The notes under the pieces: model-generated
The model's input: the letters and a program-made list of their open reading frames with translations, nothing else
Told to the model about the DNA's origin: nothing
The model's database searches: none
Shown here: piece after piece, positions 26,744 to 35,269 of the stretch
Layout: each line of letters starts with the position of its first letter
Numbering within the stretch: the stretch's first letter is position 1
Assembly (NCBI GenBank): GCA_045589595.1
Contig: JAZNPK010000037.1
Span: forward strand, 1-64,000
Direction: 5' to 3'
Length of the DNA: 64,000 nucleotides
Source of the DNA: SIG77 sp045589595
GTDB lineage: Bacteria > Verrucomicrobiota > Lentisphaeria > Victivallales > UBA1829
Position numbers and translations under genes: made by a program

Positions 26744-27553
26744 TCAGTAATCCAGTTGAATGGATTTTTCAAATTCTTCGTTGATGAATGCGGCGCCGAC
26801 AGGACCGAGTGCTTCCATCAGCGGATCATCGTCCGCTTCGCAGAAACCAACGGGATTGTGCCGGATCCAGCCTTCCGCGATCGCGTACTTTCTGGAAAGT
26901 TTACCAATGCGTTTGCCGCCGTCCACCAGCCCCTGGATATAGGAGTTGGTCGCCTGACTGATGTCAAGCCAGGACTGCTGACTCTTGTGACAGGAAAGCA
27001 TCTGTTTCTTGATTTCGATCACGGGTTCCACATCCACGAAGATGCCCGGGATCACAGGACGGCGGAGGGGATCGACCATCGCGTGGGGCATGGCGTGGTA
27101 AACGGTCAGGAAATCATCGAACTTCCGGGACGGACGGGATGTTTTGGCATTGCCCATTCCGCGGCAGAACGCGGCAGAAACTGCAAGACGCCCGGCATTG
27201 ACATGGTCTTCCATATAGTCATAGGGACCGTGAGTCAGAACGATCTGAGGTTTGACTTCCCGCACTTCCGGCAGAAGTTTGCCGAACAGTTCAGAGTTGT
27301 AAAACACTTCCAGGTCGTTGCAGATGCTTTCGTGAAAATGGAAATTCACAAGTTTGCAGGCATTCATCGCTTCTTCACGGCGCATACGGACGATGGTTTC
27401 GTAATCGTATTTTTCCGTGCCGAGACTGCCGTTGGCAACATTCATGTAATGGATCTCCCAGCCCAGTTTCTGGAGCTGAAGGAGCGTACCCGCCATCTGG
27501 AACTCAATGTCGTCCGGATGGCAGGCAATTGCCATTGCTACTTTGCGTGACAT
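26744..27553 (-). CDS. PIG-L/LmbE-family N-acetylglucosamine-type deacetylase
   Basis: 269 aa. The zinc motif ACHPDD lies at residues 10-15 and the third ligand is probably the His in 'DHVNAGRLA'. The family removes acetyl groups from N-acetylglucosaminyl compounds. The gene lies directly downstream (20 nt) of a NagB-like deaminase, suggesting sequential deacetylation and deamination of an amino sugar; this is inference from adjacency. Confidence 0.85.
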   Translation of the reverse strand: MSRKVAMAIACHPDDIEFQMAGTLLQLQKLGWEIHYMNVANGSLGTEKYDYETIVRMRREEAMNACKLVNFHFHESICNDLEVFYNSELFGKLLPEVREVKPQIVLTHGPYDYMEDHVNAGRLAVSAAFCRGMGNAKTSRPSRKFDDFLTVYHAMPHAMVDPLRRPVIPGIFVDVEPVIEIKKQMLSCHKSQQSWLDISQATNSYIQGLVDGGKRIGKLSRKYAIAEGWIRHNPVGFCEADDDPLMEALGPVGAAFINEEFEKSIQLDY

Positions 27554-27573
27554 GCTGTTACGCTCCTTTCAGA

Positions 27574-28500
27574 TCAGTGCATTTCAACATCGCAGACGCC
27601 GAAGCCGCTGCGGAGGAAGCTGAATGTCACATCAGGATGATCCGCAAGCAGACTCATGGGAACTGCACTGTCAGCGATCTTTTTGGAGAGCATGTAGGTG
27701 GTCAGGCGCATACCGAAGGGATTGTCGTGATGACCCGGATGCCAGATGGAAACTTTTTCCGCTTTCCATGTCTGGACAGGACCGACGGTAACGGCGCTGG
27801 TGGGAACGTTCTGGACCGTGCCGCCGCCGGATGTACGGGCGTTCTGGATCAGCGTGATCGGGTGCAGATCAACAACGCGCGTGGAGAGTTTGCGGTATTC
27901 TTCGGGGCTGGGCGGGTTGTCCTGATAAGCACCTTCACGGCGGACCGGGTCATTGAATGCCCAGTGTTTCGTTTCGCCCTGACCGCCCTGCATCAGCACG
28001 CAGCGGATGTTTTCCCAGGCGTTGTTGTATTCGGTGGGATCTTCCGTGGGGAAGTGGAGATTTTCTGCGGGCATACGCAGTTCGGGGCGGATGCGGTTGA
28101 AGCAGAGGTCCATATCGCATTTCGCAAAACCCATGGGGAAATCCATACCGGCGGCTTTGCCGTCGATCATCCATTCGTCCATACCGAAGAAGTGGCAGTT
28201 CTTGAGATTCAGCCCCATTGCGTTGACCATCTGGGCAACGATGGGGAGCTGTTCCGTGGGACCGATGGGGCCGCAGACGCCGCAGGGCTTGTCATCGGTT
28301 GCCTGCTGCCAGGCGGAGATGTATTCCAGTGCTTCCGCCGCATAAAATTCCTGCACGGTGTCATAGATGTTGATCTTGAAACCGGGGCGTTCATAATCTT
28401 TCAGGGTGTCGATCGTGATCTTGGCTGCTTCGTCCAGAATGCTTCTGTCAAGCGTGGTGTAATCCCACCAGCCCGGTGCAAGTTTACTGATTGCTCTCAT
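27574..28500 (-). CDS. Glucosamine-6-phosphate deaminase-like protein (NagB superfamily, atypical active site)
   Basis: 308 aa, longer than typical NagB (about 260-270). The ring-opening base region is kept as 'FFGMDEW' (Asp108). In place of the canonical GxDGHxAFNEP the protein reads 'GETKHWAFNDP': His179 is kept, but the catalytic Asp is Thr177 and the Glu is Asp184. It may therefore act on a different amino sugar or as an isomerase. It is first in an operon with PIG-L and MBL genes and has a good promoter upstream. Confidence 0.75.
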   Translation of the reverse strand: MRAISKLAPGWWDYTTLDRSILDEAAKITIDTLKDYERPGFKINIYDTVQEFYAAEALEYISAWQQATDDKPCGVCGPIGPTEQLPIVAQMVNAMGLNLKNCHFFGMDEWMIDGKAAGMDFPMGFAKCDMDLCFNRIRPELRMPAENLHFPTEDPTEYNNAWENIRCVLMQGGQGETKHWAFNDPVRREGAYQDNPPSPEEYRKLSTRVVDLHPITLIQNARTSGGGTVQNVPTSAVTVGPVQTWKAEKVSIWHPGHHDNPFGMRLTTYMLSKKIADSAVPMSLLADHPDVTFSFLRSGFGVCDVEMH

Positions 28501-28561
28501 CTTCGTTTTCTCCTTGTTGATAACGATTTTTGTGTGTGTTATAAAAATTGGTGTTTTGCGT

Positions 28562-28589
28562 AATGTATCACGCCGGACTGCAATGTCAA
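28562..28589 (-). promoter_or_regulatory. Promoter TTGACA-N16-TACATT (minus strand)
   Basis: Read on the minus strand, TTGACA (28584-28589) and TACATT (28562-28567) are separated by 16 bp, about 60 nt before the NagB-like start. Confidence 0.6.
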
Positions 28590-28617
28590 ACTGCAGAACC
28601 CGGCTTTTTGAAATTTT

Positions 28618-29427
28618 TCAGTTGAAAGAGTTCTCTTCTGTGGGGAACGTCCGGTTTTTGACATCTGCCACGTATTCCTGCAGCGCATTTGTCATCGCAC
28701 TGCCGAGATCGGCATAACGTTTTGCGTGTTTGGGAACAAATTCCGTGAAGAAACCGATGGTATCCGCCAGAACCTGCACCTGACCGTCACAATCCGCACC
28801 GGCTCCGATACCGATAGTGGGGATCTCCAGCGCTTCCGTGATCTGTTTCGCCAACTGGCATGGAACACATTCCAGAACGATACAGAATGCTCCGGCATCC
28901 TGCAGTGCTTTCGCATCGGCGAGGAGCGCGGCGGCATCTTCCGCACTTCTGCCCTGCACATGGTATCCGCCGGAAGATTTGACCGACTGAGGCAGCAGAC
29001 CGATATGGGCACAGACCGGGATCCCGGCATCCACCAGACGGCGTACTGTGGGGATCAGGGTGTGATCCACTTCCAGTTTCACGCAGTCGCCATCCGTTTC
29101 CTGGATCAGTTTCGCCGCATTGGTCAGTGCCTGTTCCGGACTGATGTGATAAGACATGAAGGGCATATCGACCACAACGAAGGTATCGGGTGCGCCGCGG
29201 CGGACCGCCTGGGAATGACGGATCATATCGTCCATCGTCACGGGGATCGTGCTGGAATAACCGAGCGATGCCATGCCGAGAGAATCACCCACAAGGATCA
29301 TATCCATTCCGGCAGCTTCAGCAAAACGGGCAGTCGGCGCGTCATAAGCAGTGATCATTGCAATGCGGACATTGTCCGCTTTCATTTTCCGGAGGGTCCG
29401 GACAGTTTGTTTTTTTGCTTTCTTCAT
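28618..29427 (-). CDS. panB: 3-methyl-2-oxobutanoate hydroxymethyltransferase
   Basis: A 269-aa TIM-barrel enzyme making ketopantoate for pantothenate/CoA synthesis. Signatures: 'MITAYDAPTARFAEAAGMD', 'VGDSLGMASLGYSSTIPVTMDDM', 'DCVKLEV' and 'GIPVCAHIGLLPQSV' with the Mg2+ and substrate residues in normal order, and a late 'GIGAGADCDGQVQVLAD'. It stands alone; panC and panD are not nearby. A basic N-terminal stretch (MKKAKKQTVRTLRKMK) is usual for the family. Confidence 0.95.
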   Translation of the reverse strand: MKKAKKQTVRTLRKMKADNVRIAMITAYDAPTARFAEAAGMDMILVGDSLGMASLGYSSTIPVTMDDMIRHSQAVRRGAPDTFVVVDMPFMSYHISPEQALTNAAKLIQETDGDCVKLEVDHTLIPTVRRLVDAGIPVCAHIGLLPQSVKSSGGYHVQGRSAEDAAALLADAKALQDAGAFCIVLECVPCQLAKQITEALEIPTIGIGAGADCDGQVQVLADTIGFFTEFVPKHAKRYADLGSAMTNALQEYVADVKNRTFPTEENSFN

Positions 29428-29468
29428 AGGAACAATACCTCCGATTGAAAGTCTGTATTCTCCGGATT

Positions 29469-29496
29469 AATATACTGCTGTCTGCGCGCATTGCAA
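29469..29496 (-). promoter_or_regulatory. Promoter TTGCAA-N16-TATATT (minus strand) for panB
   Basis: On the minus strand the -35 TTGCAA (29491-29496) and -10 TATATT (29469-29474) lie about 42-70 nt before the panB start. Confidence 0.5.
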
Positions 29497-29579
29497 GGCG
29501 TATGTATATATAAAAAGTTGAAAAAAATCATGATTTTGATTTGAATTTTCAGCCGGAGCGTGTACATATATCAGTAAAC

Positions 29580-31574
29580 ATGGAAGAAATGAGCCGCACA
29601 ATGTCCGGAAAACGCACAAAAAAGAAAAACGAAAAACAGCAGCCGCCGAAGAAAAAGGTGCAGCCTCTCATCCGCGCACGCTTCGCCGCCGCATCCGGCG
29701 GATTCGGCTTTGCCACCCCCCTTGATCAGGATGGATCCGATATCTTTATCCCGCCGCAATACACTTTGAATGCCATCGACGGCGATATCGTGGCGCTTGC
29801 TCTGTCAAAGTCCGACCGGCACGATGACCGGGGACCTGTCGGGATCGTCCGGGAGATCCTGGAACGCCCCAGATCTGAATTTGTGGCTGAACTGAACAGT
29901 AAACGGACAGCGCGGCCGCTGAACAGACATCTGCCCGAAGAAGTCCGGGTCACGCAGCTGCCCAAAGGCGCAAAGACCGGCGACTGGGTCCGGCTGAAAC
30001 TTCTGACTCCGCCGGGAAAACGGACCGGAAATCTGACCGCGGAAGGTACGCTCCGGATCGGGAAAGCCGGGACCGTGAAAGCTGATCTTGATGCCGTCGT
30101 TTCGGAATTCGGTATTCCCGATCCCTATACTCCCGCGCAGGAAAAAGCCGCAGCCGCATTGAAGCCCGCCGCCATCGAACGGGTGAATATGACCCGCGCT
30201 TTCACCCTGACCATTGATCCGGCGGATGCTCACGATTTCGACGATGCCATTTCTGTTTCACGCGGTAAAAAAGCAGGCGAGGTCCTGCTGGGCGTCCATA
30301 TCGCGGATGTGGCGGCGTTCATCGGTATGGATACCACATTCGACAAGGAGGCGAAGAAACGGTCCTTCTCGTCTTATATCCCCGGGATGTTCCGCCCCAT
30401 GCTCCCGAAAACGCTCACTGCCCGGATGAGCTTGAGGGAAGGCGTGGATTCTCCCGCACATTCTGTGATCTTCACCGTTTCCGGAAAAGACGGTTCGATC
30501 CTTTCCGTCAAACGGTGTCATACCCTTGTCCGGATCAAAAAACGGCTGGATTATACCACAGTTCAGGCGTACCTTGATGATCCGGGATCTGCTCCCGCCG
30601 ACTGGACTCCGGCGCTGAAACGGAACCTGAAAATGCTGTTGAACACCGTCCGCGCCATGCGTGAGAACCGCAGGAAACGGGAACAGTTCCTTGATATGCC
30701 GCTGCCGGAGATCCGGGTGCTGTGCGATGAAAAAACATTTCAGGTCACCGGGATCGAACGGAAGATCCAGAGCGAAGCCGATGCTCTGGTGGAAGAATGT
30801 ATGCTGGCGGCAAATTCAGCCGTGGCGGAAGAACTGATCGCAAAAGAACTGCCCGGTCTGTTCCGGATCCATCCTGAACCGGACCCGGAAAAAATCGATC
30901 AGTTCGCCGAAGTCTGCCGCGATACTTTCCGCTTCAGCCCCGGCGATATCCTTTCATCGCGCAAAGCGTGCTGTCATTTTCTCGACACGATCCCCGATGA
31001 TTCCCGGCGACCGGTGATCCTGTCTCTTTTTCTCCGGTCATTGCCCCGCGCGTCCTACGATGTGACGCCCGGTCTCCATTACGGGCTGGGCAAGGAAAAA
31101 TATTCCCATTTCACCAGTCCCATCCGCCGTTATCCGGACCTCTGTGTTCATCAGCAGCTCTGGAATGCCGATCTGAACAAGCGTTTCCGTTCCAAAAAGA
31201 AACTGGCGGATATTGCCGCTCTTTGTTCCACGCTGGAAGAAAATAATGACAACGCTTATTTTGCCGCAAATGACCGGTTGAAACTGCATTTCCTCCGGGA
31301 AAGCGGCGCTCTGGACAACGGTTCTGTTTATGAGGCGGTCATCAGCCGCATCAACTCTGCCGGGATCCTGTGCAGTATTGATGAGCTGGGCGTTTACGGG
31401 TTCATCCCGAAAGAAAAACTGCGCGGCGGAAATTACCGCAGGGCAGGGCGCGGCAGACAGCGTATGAACGTGGACCGCGGCCATGGTTCATACAAAGCCG
31501 GAGACTTTATTTATGTCGCTCTGGATTCCATTGATCCGGTGCGGGGGACTGCCGTATTCAGACCCGCGATCTGA
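29580..31574 (+). CDS. rnr: Ribonuclease R (3'-5' exoribonuclease, RNB family)
   Basis: About 664 aa. Three in-frame ATGs (29580, 29589, 29601) compete; GGAAGA sits 4 nt before 29589, so the true N-terminus is uncertain by a few residues. After a Lys-rich head come cold-shock-like domains and the RNB catalytic core: 'DPADAHDFDDAISV' carries the Mg2+ Asp residues, with 'SPIRRYPDLCVHQQL' later. A C-terminal S1 domain starts near 'GSVYEAVISRINSAG'. It degrades structured RNA, which is notable in a genome with many strong RNA-fold elements. It is divergent from panB. Confidence 0.9.
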   Translation: MEEMSRTMSGKRTKKKNEKQQPPKKKVQPLIRARFAAASGGFGFATPLDQDGSDIFIPPQYTLNAIDGDIVALALSKSDRHDDRGPVGIVREILERPRSEFVAELNSKRTARPLNRHLPEEVRVTQLPKGAKTGDWVRLKLLTPPGKRTGNLTAEGTLRIGKAGTVKADLDAVVSEFGIPDPYTPAQEKAAAALKPAAIERVNMTRAFTLTIDPADAHDFDDAISVSRGKKAGEVLLGVHIADVAAFIGMDTTFDKEAKKRSFSSYIPGMFRPMLPKTLTARMSLREGVDSPAHSVIFTVSGKDGSILSVKRCHTLVRIKKRLDYTTVQAYLDDPGSAPADWTPALKRNLKMLLNTVRAMRENRRKREQFLDMPLPEIRVLCDEKTFQVTGIERKIQSEADALVEECMLAANSAVAEELIAKELPGLFRIHPEPDPEKIDQFAEVCRDTFRFSPGDILSSRKACCHFLDTIPDDSRRPVILSLFLRSLPRASYDVTPGLHYGLGKEKYSHFTSPIRRYPDLCVHQQLWNADLNKRFRSKKKLADIAALCSTLEENNDNAYFAANDRLKLHFLRESGALDNGSVYEAVISRINSAGILCSIDELGVYGFIPKEKLRGGNYRRAGRGRQRMNVDRGHGSYKAGDFIYVALDSIDPVRGTAVFRPAI

Positions 31575-31638
31575 ACTGAAAAAAATCAGGTATTGAAAAT
31601 AAAATACAAACACCAAACAACATAAAGGAACAAACATC

Positions 31639-32814
31639 ATGCTGGTAAACACTCCTCCCATGGGCTGGAACTCCTGGAACACTTTCGGCTCACAGATCTC
31701 GGATAAACTTCTCCGGGAGATCGCAGACAAATTCATCGAACTCGGTCTGGATAAAGCCGGTTACAAATATGTGGTGATCGATGACTGCTGGTCGGAAATG
31801 GATCGCGATCCCAAAACAGGAAAGATCGTTGCCGATAAAAAGAAATTCCCCAAAGGCATGAAAGCGGTGTCCGATTATATCCACAAAAAAGGTCTGAAAT
31901 TCGGCATGTATTCTTGCGCCGGTGTCCGCACCTGTGCCGGTTATCCCGGCAGTTTCGATCACGAATTTCTGGATGCGGAAACTTTCGCTGAATACGGCGT
32001 GGACTTCCTGAAATATGACTTCTGCAACAAACCCGCCACCGCCGACGGTCCTCTCCTTTACCGCCGGATGGGACATGCTCTGCGCGCCTGCGGCAGAGAC
32101 ATCCTTTTCTCCGCCTGCAACTGGGGACGGGACAATGTCTGGGGCTGGATCCGCTCCGCCGGAGCCCACATGTACCGTTCCACCGGAGATATTTTTGACA
32201 ATGCCGTGTCTTTCTCCGAGATCGCCAAGAGTCAGATGGATAAATTCTGCTACTCCGCCCCCCAGTGCTTCAATGATATGGATATGCTCACCGTCGGTAT
32301 GTACGGCAAAGGCAATGTGGGGAAAGGCGATGGCAAAATGACGAAAGCGGAAAAAGAAGTCTGGTTCCGCCGTTATCAGAATCAGTTCTCCCTCTGGTGT
32401 CTGATGGGATCCCCGCTGATGCTGGGCAGCGATATCCGCAAAATGGAAAAAGATATTCTGGAGCTGATCACCAACAAAGACCTGATCCGGATCAATCAGG
32501 ACCCGGAATGCCGTCCCGCATTTCTGCTGCAGGATTATCCCAAAGGCTGTGCCTGTTCCATGGCAAAATTGCTCAGCGACGGTACGATCGCTGTCGGGAT
32601 GTTCAATTTCACGGAAGACCGTCACGGCATCAGTGTTTTTCAGGAGGAACTCGGTTTCCCCTATGCCTCCGGTTACGTTCTCGAATACAAAGATATCTTC
32701 TCCGGCGAAACGGAAGTTTGCACGCAGGAAAAATTCTATCAGATCGTGCCGCCTTACGGATGCCGTATGTTTATCGTGAAACCGGTCAAACGGGCAAAAG
32801 CCGCAAAGAAATAA
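31639..32814 (+). CDS. Alpha-galactosidase, glycoside hydrolase family 27
   Basis: A 391-aa (beta/alpha)8 enzyme followed by a C-terminal beta domain. Opening motif 'TPPMGWNSWNTFGSQI', then 'YVVIDDCWSE'. The nucleophile Asp is in 'FLKYDFCNKP' (near residue 133), and the acid/base Asp is in 'CFNDMDMLTVGMYG' near 215. No signal peptide is seen, so cytoplasmic hydrolysis of imported alpha-galactosides (melibiose, raffinose-type sugars) is likely. The C-terminus is Lys/Ala-rich. The next small gene starts 1 nt after its stop. Confidence 0.93.
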   Translation: MLVNTPPMGWNSWNTFGSQISDKLLREIADKFIELGLDKAGYKYVVIDDCWSEMDRDPKTGKIVADKKKFPKGMKAVSDYIHKKGLKFGMYSCAGVRTCAGYPGSFDHEFLDAETFAEYGVDFLKYDFCNKPATADGPLLYRRMGHALRACGRDILFSACNWGRDNVWGWIRSAGAHMYRSTGDIFDNAVSFSEIAKSQMDKFCYSAPQCFNDMDMLTVGMYGKGNVGKGDGKMTKAEKEVWFRRYQNQFSLWCLMGSPLMLGSDIRKMEKDILELITNKDLIRINQDPECRPAFLLQDYPKGCACSMAKLLSDGTIAVGMFNFTEDRHGISVFQEELGFPYASGYVLEYKDIFSGETEVCTQEKFYQIVPPYGCRMFIVKPVKRAKAAKK

Positions 32815-32815
32815 G

Positions 32816-33040
32816 ATGCCGGATTGTTACCGCTGCGGTTCCCGCGTCACTGCTGATGGTGTCGGCTTGAACAGAAAACTTGTCAACCGGGGTATCACCG
32901 AATACCTCTGTATGAGTTGTCTGGCTGAACATTTTCATACAACAGAACCGGAATTACAGAAGATGATAGAACACTTCAGGGCAGCCGGATGTCAACTGTT
33001 TGCTCCGGCTGAACCTGAAAAACAGAAAAGAAAAAGGTGA
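32816..33040 (+). CDS. Small zinc-ribbon protein, 74 aa
   Basis: Two CxxC knuckles, CYRC at 4-7 and CMSC near 32-35, with a hydrophobic helix after them and a basic C-terminal tail (KQKRKR). It looks like a single treble-clef or zinc-ribbon protein; function unknown. Coupled between the GH27 gene (1-nt gap) and murA (6-nt gap), which argues that it is translated. Confidence 0.65.
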   Translation: MPDCYRCGSRVTADGVGLNRKLVNRGITEYLCMSCLAEHFHTTEPELQKMIEHFRAAGCQLFAPAEPEKQKRKR

Positions 33041-33046
33041 ATACTG

Positions 33047-34336
33047 ATGAAGAGCCTGTTGATCGAAGGCCCGTCAAAAATATCCGGGACCATCATTCCC
33101 GGTGGAAATAAAAATGCCGCACTGCCCATCATCTCCGCCTGTCTGCTGACACGGGATGAGGTCGTGATCCATAATATGCCGGATATTCTGGATGTGCAGG
33201 TGATGCTGGATCTTATCTCCGGTGTCGGCGTGCAGGTGGAACGGAACGGAACGACCGTAAAGATCCGGGCGGAAAAGATCCTGTCGTCTGAACTTTCTCC
33301 CAAACTTTGTGCAAAAGTACGCGGCTCCATCCTCTTTGCCGGTTCATTGACATACCGCTGCGGTGAGGCGCATATCGGTTTGCCCGGCGGAGATTTTATC
33401 GGAAGACGCCGTCTGGATTCCCATTACTACGGACTCGGTAATCTGGGGATCTCTCACAGAAATGAAAACGGTATCGTTCATTTTGTGATGAAAAACGGCA
33501 AAATGAACGCATCCGATCTCTTCCTCGATGAAGCCAGTGTGACGGCGACAGAACAGCTGCTCATTGCCGCCGTCGTGGCAGAAGGAACAACATATATCCG
33601 GAACGCCGCCGGTGAACCGCACGTTCAGCAGCTCGGCGAACTTCTGAACGCCATGGGCGCAAAAATCAAAGGCCTCGGCACAAATACCCTGACCATCCAC
33701 GGCGTTTCCGAACTGCACGGCGCAGAATATACCATCGAATCCGATCATGTGGAAGTGGCATCCTATCTCGCCCTCGCAGCCGCAACAGGGGGCGGGATCG
33801 AGATTAAAGGAAATTTCAGAACTGCACATTACTGGATGACACGCCGCGTTTTTGAACGGTTCGGAATCAAATTCACCCTGAAACCGAATCATATCATCCT
33901 GCCGCCCGGACAGGAACTGAAAGTGAAAATGGATTCCGGCGATGCCATCCCCACCGTGGCTGACGGTCCGTGGCCGCAATTCCCCAGCGATATGATGAGC
34001 TGTATGATCGTTGCCGCCACTCAGGCACAGGGGACTGTTCTCTTCTTTGAAAAGATGTTTGAAAGCCGTATGTATTTCGTGGACAGACTCATCTCCATGG
34101 GCGCGAAAGCGATCGTTTGCGATCCGCACCGCGCCGTCATTATGGGACCATGCAAACTCGACGGACTGGAAATGTCAAGCCCCGATATCCGCGCCGGTAT
34201 GGCACTCGTCCTCGCCGCCGCATGCGCCGAAGGAAAATCCGTGATCCATAACGCCGATACGATCTACAGAGGTTACGAAAATCTCGTGCCGAAACTGCAA
34301 AGCATCGGCGTCAATGTGGTGGAACAAATCTCCTGA
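33047..34336 (+). CDS. murA: UDP-N-acetylglucosamine 1-carboxyvinyltransferase, Asp-type active site
   Basis: A 429-aa inside-out alpha/beta barrel that transfers enolpyruvate to UDP-GlcNAc in the first committed step of peptidoglycan synthesis. Lys22 in 'GGNKNAALP' is conserved. The active-site loop reads 'LPGGDFIGRR', so the usual Cys is Asp116, as in chlamydial and mycobacterial MurA. In those enzymes this residue confers natural fosfomycin insensitivity; the same is expected here. Length and the rest of the fold are normal. Cloverleaf element A begins 8 nt after the stop. Confidence 0.93.
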   Translation: MKSLLIEGPSKISGTIIPGGNKNAALPIISACLLTRDEVVIHNMPDILDVQVMLDLISGVGVQVERNGTTVKIRAEKILSSELSPKLCAKVRGSILFAGSLTYRCGEAHIGLPGGDFIGRRRLDSHYYGLGNLGISHRNENGIVHFVMKNGKMNASDLFLDEASVTATEQLLIAAVVAEGTTYIRNAAGEPHVQQLGELLNAMGAKIKGLGTNTLTIHGVSELHGAEYTIESDHVEVASYLALAAATGGGIEIKGNFRTAHYWMTRRVFERFGIKFTLKPNHIILPPGQELKVKMDSGDAIPTVADGPWPQFPSDMMSCMIVAATQAQGTVLFFEKMFESRMYFVDRLISMGAKAIVCDPHRAVIMGPCKLDGLEMSSPDIRAGMALVLAAACAEGKSVIHNADTIYRGYENLVPKLQSIGVNVVEQIS

Positions 34337-34344
34337 CCTGAAAT

Positions 34345-34491
34345 AACACCACAGGCGCGGCTCCAAAACCCCGGATGCGGTCACCGACCGCATACCGGGG
34401 TTTTTTCCGTCCATCCGCAGCCGCTTTCAGGCGGCGGCTGCGGATGGAGCGGATGCGCGGCGCTGCCGCGCGGAGCCGCGCCTGTGGTGTT
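34345..34491. repeat. Intergenic cloverleaf element A
   Basis: A perfect 20-bp outer stem (34345-34364 with 34472-34491) closes three hairpins: 34365-34404 (ACCCCGG-type stem with T6 behind it), 34410-34447 (15-bp stem TCCATCCGCAGCCGC) and 34455-34471 (GCGCGG/CCGCGC type). The first and last hairpins abut the outer stem. The junction core is GGCGCGGCTCC. It follows murA and precedes a same-strand gene; the first hairpin could act as the murA terminator. Confidence 0.87.
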
Positions 34492-34620
34492 CCCTTCAAA
34501 AAAAATCAAAAAAAATCAAAAACGGCTGCAATAAATTCCGTTTTGGTTCGTTATTGCGCTGAAAGTAGGGGTTTTTGCAACATCAATCAAAACAAACAAA
34601 CAAACCAGAGGAGAAGAGCG

Positions 34621-35079
34621 ATGAAGAAAATTTTAGCGGCTCTGTTGGTTGCCTGTGTGGCGACTGTCGTGTGTGCAGAAGCGCCGAAAGCGGAAGGAAA
34701 ATGTCCTGCAGCCAGGAAGGAAATGAGACACCCCTTCAAAGCGTATTTTGATGCGGCGAAGACGCTCAAGGAAAAATATCCGGCTGAAATGGCAGAGATC
34801 GATGCGCTCCGCAAAGAATCTTTTGAAAAGATGAAAGCTGCGAACCAGAAATTCATGGAACTTGCGAAGAAGGAAAACATTCAGCTGCCCGCAATGAAGA
34901 TGATGGAACGCAAGCAGAAAATGGACGCTCTCAAAGCCAAGTATGCTGATGATTTCAAGGCGCTGGAAGATGCCCGGAAAGCGGAAAAGGCTGCCCGTGA
35001 AAAAATTGGCGAGATCATGAAGAAGGAAGGCATCGAATGCCCCAAGGGGCCCCGTGGTCCCAGAGGTCCCCGTAAGTAA
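34621..35079 (+). CDS. Secreted helical protein with Gly-Pro-Arg tail, 152 aa
   Basis: Starts at ATG 34621 after GAGGAGAAGAGCG; an open extension upstream runs through element A and is rejected. A signal peptide (MKKILAALLVACVATVVCAE) precedes a Lys/Glu/Ala/Met-rich coiled helix of about 110 residues, reminiscent of Spy/CpxP-type periplasmic helical proteins but not clearly one. The end carries a collagen-like GPRGPRGPRK. Cys occurs at the start of the mature part and again before the tail. Function unknown. Confidence 0.6.
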   Translation: MKKILAALLVACVATVVCAEAPKAEGKCPAARKEMRHPFKAYFDAAKTLKEKYPAEMAEIDALRKESFEKMKAANQKFMELAKKENIQLPAMKMMERKQKMDALKAKYADDFKALEDARKAEKAAREKIGEIMKKEGIECPKGPRGPRGPRK

Positions 35080-35126
35080 TACTGCCCCCCTGCTTATGGA
35101 AGGTCGCCCGGATCTTCCATAATTCT

Positions 35127-35162
35127 GAGGTGCGGACTCTTGCAGTCCGCGCCTCTTTTTTT
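35127..35162 (+). terminator. Intrinsic terminator after the secreted helical protein
   Basis: A 12-nt stem GAGGTGCGGACT / AGTCCGCGCCTC (one T-G wobble), loop 5, followed by T7. A second hairpin TATGGAAG / CTTCCATA precedes it at 35094-35121. Confidence 0.75.
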
Positions 35163-35269
35163 GTGTTTTTCACAGATTTGCACCTTGTATTTGCTGTCAG
35201 GACAGATATCTTATGGATAAATATTCTGAAACAGATGTCTCTGACTGTAAAAATTGAAAGGAAACAAAT

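Noticed and set aside
34375..34620. N-terminal extension of the GPR-tail secreted protein
   Set aside because: It runs through cloverleaf A and would hide the signal peptide that starts at 34621.
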